From: an uncultured Clostridia bacterium
GTDB taxonomy: Bacteria > Bacillota > Clostridia > Christensenellales > CAG-917
NCBI GenBank assembly: GCA_944358385.1
Contig: CALVQW010000001.1
Location: 1 to 64,000, forward strand
Direction of reading: 5' to 3'
DNA: 64,000 nt
Positions 57,814-64,000 of the stretch are shown here, piece by piece. A model generated the notes under the pieces. It ran no database searches, was not told the origin of the DNA, and saw only the letters and a program-made list of their open reading frames with translations. The translations under genes and the position numbers were made by a program. Numbering within the stretch: position 1 is the stretch's first letter; every line of letters begins with the position of its first letter.

Positions 57814-59862
57814 ATGTTTGACGACAAGAGCCTGAATACGCTCGAATACGGGAAGATACTCGAAATGCTTGCCGCCCACGCACAGTCCGAGGGCGGCAAA
57901 GCCCTTTCCCGTGCGCTGCGTCCCGCAAACACCGTCGAGGAGGCGACGCTTTCTCTGGATATGACGGCGGAGGCGGACAGGACTCTGTTTGAATTTTCGG
58001 TGTCTCCCTCGTTTGCGGTGGACGACATCGAGGAGACCGTTGTCAAGGCGGAGAAGGGCGCGGTGCTTTCCATACCGGAGATCTTGCGCGTCGGACGCGC
58101 TCTGCGCGCGGCGAGACGGGTGGTGAGATCGGTCACTCCCGTCCTCGGTGTGCCGGGGCTTAAAGCCATGCTCGGCACGCTTTACTCGGATGACAAGCTG
58201 GAGAAGGACATCTTCGACTCCTTCATTTCGGACACAGAGGTGGCGGACAACGCCACTCCCGAACTCAGGGCGATAAGACTGCGCATAAGGAAACTCGGCG
58301 ACAACGTAAAGACCAAGCTCCAGCTTTTCGTCACCTCTCCCACCTATCACAAGTATTTGCAGGACAGCATAGTCACGGTGCGCGGGGACAGATATGTCAT
58401 CCCCGTAAAGAGCGAGTTCAAAGGCGCGATAAGCGGGCTTGTCCACGATCAGTCCGCATCGGGCGCGACGCTCTACATCGAGCCTATGCAGATAGTCGAA
58501 CTCAACAACGAGCTGAAAACGGAGAAACTCAACGAACAGGCGGAGATAGAACGGATATTGCGCAATTTCTCCACCGCTGTCAGCGCGCATTCGGACAGGC
58601 TGAAAGCCAGCTACGCCACCATCGTCGAAATGGATGCGATCTTCGCGCGCGCTCAGCTCGCGCACGCGATGAAGGCGGTGCGTCCGGAACTCAACACCGA
58701 GGGCGAACTTTCCGTCAAAGAAGGGCGTCACCCGCTCATAGACGCTAAAAAGGTGGTCCCGCTCACCCTCGCGCTGCGTCCCGACGAGAGGATGCTCCTC
58801 ATCACGGGGCCGAACACGGGCGGCAAGACGGTCACCCTAAAAATGACGGGGCTTTTCGTGTGTATGGCTCTCTCCGGGCTGTACATCCCCGCAAAGAGCG
58901 CGAAGATGCCAATGGTGGACGGCGTTTACAGTGACATCGGCGACGAGCAGAGCATAGAGCAGAGCCTCTCCACCTTCTCCGCACACATCAAGAACATCAT
59001 CGGCATACTCGGCAGGATCACCTCGCATTCCCTCGTCCTTTTCGATGAGTTGGGCGCGGGGACGGATCCCGGCGAAGGGGCGGCTCTTGCCGTCAGCATC
59101 TCCGACCACGTCATGTCCACGGGCGCGAAGTTCCTGGTGACATCGCATTTCAACGATCTGAAAGAGTACGCCCTGACCACCCCCGGAGTGGTGGCTGCTT
59201 CCATGGAATTCGACACCGCGACCTTCCGTCCCACCTTCAAGCTGGTGATGGGTGCCATCGGAACGTCCAACGCGCTGGACATCGCATCCACGCTCGGTCT
59301 TGACCGCGAGATAGTGGAAAGAGCGAGAGGGCGCATATCCGCCGAAAAGAGGCAGTTCGACAGTGTGCTTTCGGCTGCCGAACAGACGAGGAGACGTGCC
59401 GAACAGCTGGTCTCGGATGCGTCACTGGACCGCGAGAGAGCGGCGAGCGCGCTGAGAGAGGCGGAGCAGGAGAAACGCGTCATAGCGGAAAAGAGGGAAA
59501 AGCTGGACGAGAGCATCCGCCGCGAGACCAAGAAGCTCATAGAGGATTCCGTCGAAGAGGCGGATGAGATCATAGACAAGCTGAAAGAGCTGCTCAACAA
59601 GGAGTCGGTGGAGGACCGCGACGTGTTCGAGGCGCGCGCGCTCAAACGCAAGCTGGAGAACATCTCCGCAAAGTACGACACCGAGAGCGTGGTGGAGGAT
59701 GTTCCCGATCCTTCTCCCTTGCGCGTCGGAGACGATGTGTGGGTGCGTTCGCTCTCAAAGCGCGGCAGGCTGAAAAAGATGAATGCTCGCGGCGAGGCGG
59801 AAGTGCAGTTCGGCAAGATCGCCGTCAAGGTGAAGGCGGGGGACTATTATAAAGTGAAATGA
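57814..59862 (+). CDS. mutS2: MutS2 ATPase lacking the Smr nuclease domain
   Basis: 682 residues. Conserved N-terminus (LNTLEYGKILEMLA), clamp and lever coiled coils, ATPase with Walker A GPNTGGKT (332-339), DIGDEQSIEQSLSTFSAH, Walker B LVLFDELGAGTDP and TSHFNDLKEYA. The coiled coil (about 515-620) and the KOW-like VGDDVWVRSLSKRG near the C-terminus are present, but the protein stops there; the ~80-residue Smr endonuclease domain of full-length MutS2 (about 785 residues) is missing. MutS2 works in recombination control and rescue of collided ribosomes. Its 3' end overlaps the next gene by 4 bp. Confidence 0.93.
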   Translation: MFDDKSLNTLEYGKILEMLAAHAQSEGGKALSRALRPANTVEEATLSLDMTAEADRTLFEFSVSPSFAVDDIEETVVKAEKGAVLSIPEILRVGRALRAARRVVRSVTPVLGVPGLKAMLGTLYSDDKLEKDIFDSFISDTEVADNATPELRAIRLRIRKLGDNVKTKLQLFVTSPTYHKYLQDSIVTVRGDRYVIPVKSEFKGAISGLVHDQSASGATLYIEPMQIVELNNELKTEKLNEQAEIERILRNFSTAVSAHSDRLKASYATIVEMDAIFARAQLAHAMKAVRPELNTEGELSVKEGRHPLIDAKKVVPLTLALRPDERMLLITGPNTGGKTVTLKMTGLFVCMALSGLYIPAKSAKMPMVDGVYSDIGDEQSIEQSLSTFSAHIKNIIGILGRITSHSLVLFDELGAGTDPGEGAALAVSISDHVMSTGAKFLVTSHFNDLKEYALTTPGVVAASMEFDTATFRPTFKLVMGAIGTSNALDIASTLGLDREIVERARGRISAEKRQFDSVLSAAEQTRRRAEQLVSDASLDRERAASALREAEQEKRVIAEKREKLDESIRRETKKLIEDSVEEADEIIDKLKELLNKESVEDRDVFEARALKRKLENISAKYDTESVVEDVPDPSPLRVGDDVWVRSLSKRGRLKKMNARGEAEVQFGKIAVKVKAGDYYKVK

Positions 59863-60365
59863 CGGAAAGATATGTGCAAAAGGCGGAAGTCGAGCTTATA
59901 AAGGGCGCAAGGCGCGATCAGATCCTCGGCATTGTGTTCCAGCTCATGGGGCTGGGGCTGATCCCCGTTGCAGTCGTCGTCACCTATTGGATGTTCTTCG
60001 GAGTAGGGGCGACCTTAGGTTTCGGGATCTGGCTGACGCAGAGGTTCTACTCCTCGCCCAGAGAGTTCGAATACGCCTTCACGGGCAGCAAACTCATCGT
60101 CTCCCGCACCAATCTGCTCGGACGGGGAAGAAGGATGCTGGAGATTGCGCTCGGCGACGTGACTTCGTTCACGGGGTTTTACGACATGGTGATGCAGGGC
60201 GATCTCATCGCCGCGACGAACGTGAACTCCGATGAGGTCAAAGCATTGACTTTCATGGTGGATGAGAGAGAGTACAGGTTGCTCTTTTCTCCCGACGTCT
60301 ATCTCACCACACTGCTTTCCGAAAAACTGAAAAAAGACAAAAAGGACTCTGCGGAGAAAAAATGA
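59859..60365 (+). CDS. Small membrane protein of unknown function
   Basis: 168 residues: N-terminal polar segment, a hydrophobic hairpin (about 24-58, GIVFQLMGLGLIPVAVVVTYW and FFGVGATLGFGIWL), then a soluble beta-rich part (FEYAFTGSKLIVSRTNLLGRG ... EREYRLLFSPDVYLTTLLSE) resembling small PH-like membrane proteins found near mutS2 in Clostridia. The Lys-rich end is followed by the overlapping start of the cysteine desulfurase (4 bp). No function assigned. Confidence 0.78.
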   Translation: MTERYVQKAEVELIKGARRDQILGIVFQLMGLGLIPVAVVVTYWMFFGVGATLGFGIWLTQRFYSSPREFEYAFTGSKLIVSRTNLLGRGRRMLEIALGDVTSFTGFYDMVMQGDLIAATNVNSDEVKALTFMVDEREYRLLFSPDVYLTTLLSEKLKKDKKDSAEKK

Positions 60366-61498
60366 TATATCTTGACAACGCAGCTACCACGAGGATGTGC
60401 GAGGAGTCCCTCCGCGTCCTTGACGAGGCGAACCGCGAAAGGTGGTTCAACGCTTCCGCATTGTACCGCGAGGCATCCGAGGAGAGCAAGCGCGTGAAAG
60501 AGGCACGCGACGCACTCTCTTCCGCACTGCGGGCGGGAGGCGGGGAGATATACTTCCTCTCCGGCGGCACGGAAGCTGACAACACCGCGCTCTTTTGCAC
60601 CCGCAAGGGCAGGGGAAGCAGGGTGATCGTGGGAGAGGGGGAGCACGACGCCGTGATAAACCCCGCCAAAATGCTCAAAGAACAGGGCTTTGACGTGGTG
60701 TTCGCCCCCATAAAGCCGGACGGCGGCATAGACGAGGAAAAATTTGCGGAACTGCTCACTCCCGAAGTCTCTTTGGTCTCCGTGATGCACGTCAGCAACG
60801 AGACGGGCGCGGTGAACGACATCAAAAAGCTTGTAGCAATGACCAAAAAGCGCGCTCCAAAGGCGGTGTTCCACAGCGACGGAGTGCAGGCGTTCGGCAA
60901 GATAGCGGTGGATGTGAGAGACCTCGGAGTACAACTTTACACGTTGTCCTCCCACAAGATCCACGGTCCCAAGGGCATAGGCGCGCTGTATGTGGCAAAG
61001 GGCGCGCCCGTCCGTCCCTTCGTCTACGGCGGAGGGCAGGAAAAGGGGTTCAGGTCGGGCACGGAGAACGGTCCCGCCATCGAAGCGTTTGCCGCAGCCG
61101 CCGAGAGGGCGGTGAAGAACTTGAAGGAAAACTCTTCTAAAAAACGCACTTATTTAGAATACTTGCGCAGGGGACTTGCGGAGAGCGGCGTGGACGTGGT
61201 GTTCATCACCCGTCCCGAAAGTTCCGCCCCGCACATCCTCACCGTGGCTTTCGGCGGAGTGCGCGGAGAAGTGCTGTTGCACGCCCTCGATGCGCGCGGC
61301 ATCATGGTGGGGGTGGGATCGGCGTGTTCCTCCCACCGCGAGAGCAGGTTCAAGTCCCTTTTGGGACTTGACGAGGCGCACCGTGACGGCATAGTGAGGT
61401 TCAGCGTCTCGGAGTTCAACGAGCTTGCCGAAGTGCCCGTCGTGGTCGCCGCCGTGAAGGAAGAAACGGAAAAACTGAGAGAATACGCCCGCAAGTGA
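60362..61498 (+). CDS. Cysteine desulfurase (NifS/IscS family)
   Basis: 378-residue PLP enzyme taking sulfur from cysteine for delivery to ThiI and cluster-assembly proteins. MIYLDNAATTRM start; GGTEADNTA; HSDGVQAFGK; Schiff-base K199 in SSHKIHGPKG; persulfide-forming C322 in GVGSACSSHRESRF. Length and the class I/II border loop fit small clostridial NifS proteins that pair with thiI, which follows. Overlaps the preceding gene by 4 bp. Confidence 0.94.
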   Translation: MIYLDNAATTRMCEESLRVLDEANRERWFNASALYREASEESKRVKEARDALSSALRAGGGEIYFLSGGTEADNTALFCTRKGRGSRVIVGEGEHDAVINPAKMLKEQGFDVVFAPIKPDGGIDEEKFAELLTPEVSLVSVMHVSNETGAVNDIKKLVAMTKKRAPKAVFHSDGVQAFGKIAVDVRDLGVQLYTLSSHKIHGPKGIGALYVAKGAPVRPFVYGGGQEKGFRSGTENGPAIEAFAAAAERAVKNLKENSSKKRTYLEYLRRGLAESGVDVVFITRPESSAPHILTVAFGGVRGEVLLHALDARGIMVGVGSACSSHRESRFKSLLGLDEAHRDGIVRFSVSEFNELAEVPVVVAAVKEETEKLREYARK

Positions 61499-61694
61499 TG
61501 TCCGCAATGATCCCCGAAAGCAAGCGTACGCAGACGAGATGCCGTTCGGACGTCTGCCACAGCATTTCGGAGCGTGTCGCACGACATAAGGCGGATCCTC
61601 GCGCGGCTAAATTGGCAAAGAGTGTGTGCGTGCATCGACATCGAATCGGCGACGCATGTCGTCTCGGTCACTAAGAGGAAAAACGGAGAAGAAA

Positions 61695-62870
61695 ATGCAG
61701 AGAGTTATAGTGATAAGATTCGGCGAACTGTTCCTGAAAGGGAAAAACCGCGATTATTTCGAGTCCATGCTCGTGCGCAACATCAAAGGCGCGCTTTCGG
61801 GGGTGGAACACCGCTTTGAAAGGTCGCAGGGGAGATATTTTGTGGAGGATTTCGCGGAGGAGGACTGCACCGAGATCCTCACCCGTCTGCAAAGGGTGTT
61901 CGGCATACACTCCCTTTCCGTCGCGGACAAGGTGGCGGTGCGTGCGGAGGAGGATTTCCCGGAGATACGCGCTTCGCTCGCTAAGGCTGCCGCCGCCGCT
62001 GCGGAGGGTGCGGAGGGCAAGATCCCTTTCCGCGTCACGGTGAAACGTGCGGACAAGCGCATCCCCATGACTTCTGCCGAGATCGCCGCAGCCCTCGGAG
62101 GCACTGTGCTTGCGACGGGCAGATTCAGGGTGGATCTCACGGAGTATGACTGCGACTTCAAAGTGGACATCCGCGAGAACGGCTGCGCTCTCGTCTATAC
62201 GGACGTGCTTCCCGGTGCGGGCGGGCTGCCCGTGGGGTGTTCCGGACGCGGGATGCTCATGCTTTCGGGCGGCATCGACTCTCCCGTCGCGGCTTATATG
62301 ATGGCGAAACGCGGCATGAAGATCTTTGCCGTACACTTCGCGTCCCCGCCTTACACTTCCGAAAAAGCCAGGGAAAAGGTGGTGGAACTGAGGAACATAG
62401 TCTCCGCCCACACGGGCAGGATAAAGCTCTTTGTGGTGCCTTTTACGGACATCCAGCTTGCCATACACAAGCATTGCCCCGCAAATTTCATGATCACGAT
62501 AATGCGCCGTTTCATGATGCGCATAGCCTGCCGTCTCGCAGACAGATGCGAGTGCGGAGCGGTGATCACGGGAGAGAGCCTGGGGCAGGTCGCCTCCCAG
62601 ACGGTGGAGAGCATGACCTGCACGGGGGATACCGCCACACTTCCCATATTTCGTCCCCTCATCGGCATGGACAAGGACGAGATCGTCGCCGTGGCGAAAA
62701 AGATCGGCACTTTCGAGACGTCCATACAGCCATATGAAGACTGCTGCACGGTGTTTTTGCCCAAGTCGCCCGTCATACATCCCTCGCTTGCCGCGGTGAG
62801 AAAGGCGGAAGCGGCACTCGACGTTGACGCGCTCGTGGAGCAGGCACTCGCCGCTGTGGAGGAGTGCTGA
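61695..62870 (+). CDS. thiI: tRNA 4-thiouridine synthase ThiI (no rhodanese domain)
   Basis: 391 residues: N-terminal ferredoxin-like and THUMP domains (about 1-165; RFGELFLKGKNRDYFE), then PP-loop ATPase with SGGIDSPVAAYMM near residue 191, HFASPPYTSEKAREKV and the TGESLGQVASQTVESM motif. The C-terminal rhodanese domain of enterobacterial ThiI is absent, as in most Firmicutes, where the NifS partner gives sulfur directly. ATG 61695 follows ACGGAGAAG; the frame is open upstream without an RBS. The 196-bp gap before it shows no gene. Confidence 0.94.
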   Translation: MQRVIVIRFGELFLKGKNRDYFESMLVRNIKGALSGVEHRFERSQGRYFVEDFAEEDCTEILTRLQRVFGIHSLSVADKVAVRAEEDFPEIRASLAKAAAAAAEGAEGKIPFRVTVKRADKRIPMTSAEIAAALGGTVLATGRFRVDLTEYDCDFKVDIRENGCALVYTDVLPGAGGLPVGCSGRGMLMLSGGIDSPVAAYMMAKRGMKIFAVHFASPPYTSEKAREKVVELRNIVSAHTGRIKLFVVPFTDIQLAIHKHCPANFMITIMRRFMMRIACRLADRCECGAVITGESLGQVASQTVESMTCTGDTATLPIFRPLIGMDKDEIVAVAKKIGTFETSIQPYEDCCTVFLPKSPVIHPSLAAVRKAEAALDVDALVEQALAAVEEC

Positions 62871-62923
62871 CGCGAAAAGCAGGACAAATCGCTTTTAGTC
62901 CGCTTTTTATACCCCACATCGAC

Positions 62924-62950
62924 AAAACGACCGCTTAAAGCGGTCGTTTT
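62924..62950. terminator. Bidirectional terminator between thiI and the PBP gene
   Basis: AAAACGACCGCTT / AAGCGGTCGTTTT, 13-base complementary arms with one base between, flanked by A and T tracts. Confidence 0.8.
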
Positions 62951-62968
62951 CCCATTGCAAGCGTTATA

Positions 62969-64000
62969 TCATCGCGCTTTGAGGGCGGAGGGCAGATATG
63001 ACGAAGGGAAGCACGCCTTTTCTTCGCTGCCTATGCTCACGCCGCTTTCCTTTATCACCGTTTCCAGAGTGTAAGTCACTTTGCCGCCGAAGGAGATGGG
63101 GAAGTGGGATATGACGATGCCGAAGGAGGGGTAGCGCGTGTACTCGTCTTTCTTTTCGCACTTTTTGAGGGAGACTTCCCCTATGACCGCGGCGGACGCA
63201 CCCGCGCGCGGACCGTCCGCAAGCGGCAGCAGCGCGCCCGTCCCGCCGTCAAGTCTCGCCACTAGTCTTTTGCCGAGAGCGTCCGTACAATACAGTGCGT
63301 AGATAAAAGGCGTTTCCGCCGTGAAGGAGATCTCCGCGCCGTTCCCCGCCGCCGAGACGTTAAGTGCGGGGGATGCGGAGAGGAAACGCGAGCCTTCCGA
63401 GGAGGGGAGAAAGACGCGGGAGAAAAGCTCCTCGCACACGTACTCGTTCGGGGTGTTCGGGAGTGCGAGCACGGCTCTTCCGCCCTTGAAGGTGGAGTAG
63501 ACGTCCACGCGCTCCTTTACCACGGTGCGGGGGAGGGAGAAGGGCGCTGGAGTCTCTTCGGAGTACAGCTTTTTCCAGATGTTGGAGGAGTGGCGTGCGG
63601 GATGTCCGCCGCCGAGTTCCGTCATCTTCTCTCCGCCGTGCCATACCGCGAGAGTGTGCGCCGAGGTGTAGCTCACGCACCACGCGTCCGTGTTGAAAGA
63701 TGCGTCCTTCTGCACCGTTCCCGTCTTAGCCGCCACATCGAAGGGGAGTGAGGAGAGGGCTTTTGCCGTGCCTTCCCTCGCCGTGTCCGCAAGGCAGTCC
63801 GTGACGAGTGCGGCGGTATCCGGGGAAAAGACCGCCACGCACGCGCTCCCGCCCACCGCCACTTTTCTTCCGTCCTTCACCACCGCGCGGACCAAGTGCG
63901 GACGTACGAAGTTTCCCTCTCTTGCCAGCGCGGAGTACGCTCCCGCAATGGCGATCGATCCCACCCCCTTTTCCGTTGCCCCGAGGGCGAGTGTGAGATG
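62969..64000 (-). CDS. Penicillin-binding protein transpeptidase (class A-like), 5' end outside window
   Basis: C-terminal ~343 residues of a PBP. The frame is open through the right edge (HLTLALGATEKGVGSIAIAG is the visible start, with the typical GAxxxGVxxxxxAGAY motif), so the catalytic SxxK and SxN motifs lie outside. The KTG triad is present in AAKTGTVQKDASFN, followed by WCVSYTSAHTLAVWHGG. The last ~180 residues contain Ser/Ala-rich beta-type domains. Family class (A versus B) cannot be settled from this part, though the motif spacing resembles PBP1A. Confidence 0.88.
   Translation of the reverse strand, partial: HLTLALGATEKGVGSIAIAGAYSALAREGNFVRPHLVRAVVKDGRKVAVGGSACVAVFSPDTAALVTDCLADTAREGTAKALSSLPFDVAAKTGTVQKDASFNTDAWCVSYTSAHTLAVWHGGEKMTELGGGHPARHSSNIWKKLYSEETPAPFSLPRTVVKERVDVYSTFKGGRAVLALPNTPNEYVCEELFSRVFLPSSEGSRFLSASPALNVSAAGNGAEISFTAETPFIYALYCTDALGKRLVARLDGGTGALLPLADGPRAGASAAVIGEVSLKKCEKKDEYTRYPSFGIVISHFPISFGGKVTYTLETVIKESGVSIGSEEKACFPSSYLPSALKAR

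Noticed and set aside
57208..58731. 507-codon minus-strand frame spanning pheT and mutS2
   Set aside because: Crosses the border of two conserved plus-strand genes and has no RBS or motifs.

Overview
The window reads as a chromosomal segment of a GC-rich, endospore-forming member of the Bacillota (class Clostridia). Supporting signs are a spoIIAA-spoIIAB-sigF operon followed by spoVAC/AD/AE, yunB and ytfJ (gerW), two DacF/DacB-type carboxypeptidases, an IspH-S1 fusion, a XerS-like recombinase and a diderm-secretin-free type IV pilus cluster. Most genes have strong GC bias at third codon positions, which creates many long antisense shadow frames. I could not assign a genus.

Layout. 1-12.9 kb is a dense plus-strand housekeeping block: a D,D-carboxypeptidase cut by the window edge, lysA, scpA, scpB, a short hydrophobic protein, ytfJ, a second D,D-carboxypeptidase, rluB, surE, a BaiN/HI0933-type flavoprotein, a cytidylate kinase-acyltransferase fusion and an IspH-S1 fusion. 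13-16.9 kb holds a membrane-anchored PI-PLC-like protein, a LutC/LUD protein, tRNA-Trp with a duplicated 3' flank, proC and an RNase HI gene. 16.9-21 kb (minus strand) carries a very unusual 962-residue PadR-coiled coil-membrane protein and a XerS-like tyrosine recombinase. Two GNAT acetyltransferases follow.

22.4-32.4 kb is an accessory region of lower GC. It contains a lipoprotein; a 1196-residue protein joining a PD-(D/E)XK-like (sce7726-like) domain to an SNF2-type helicase of the kind carried by integrative elements; a rolling-circle Rep gene with an in-frame stop; a possible origin hairpin; and a serine recombinase that has lost its C-terminus and is fused in frame to the 3' part of a host-like TrkA/RyR membrane protein gene. 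This looks like the decayed remnant of an integrative element.

32.5-48 kb is a type IV pilus locus: a divergent two-TM protein with a SipW-like fold, then pilC, pilM, pilN, pilO, a giant 1147-residue minor pilin with a lower-GC passenger region, two small pseudopilins, prepilin peptidase pilD, and from a separate strong promoter the ATPase pilB and three major-type pilins. No retraction ATPase (PilT) is seen. 48-49.3 kb has a restriction-subunit C-terminal scrap, a dispersed repeat and a six-gene tRNA operon (Pro, Met, Asp, Phe, Thr, Tyr) on the minus strand.

49.4-54.1 kb is sporulation: spoIIA operon, spoVA genes (SpoVAD carries an insertion) and convergent yunB. 54.3-62.9 kb is pheS-pheT, mutS2 without its Smr domain, a small membrane protein, a cysteine desulfurase and thiI, which plausibly work together in tRNA thiolation. 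The window ends inside a minus-strand penicillin-binding transpeptidase gene.
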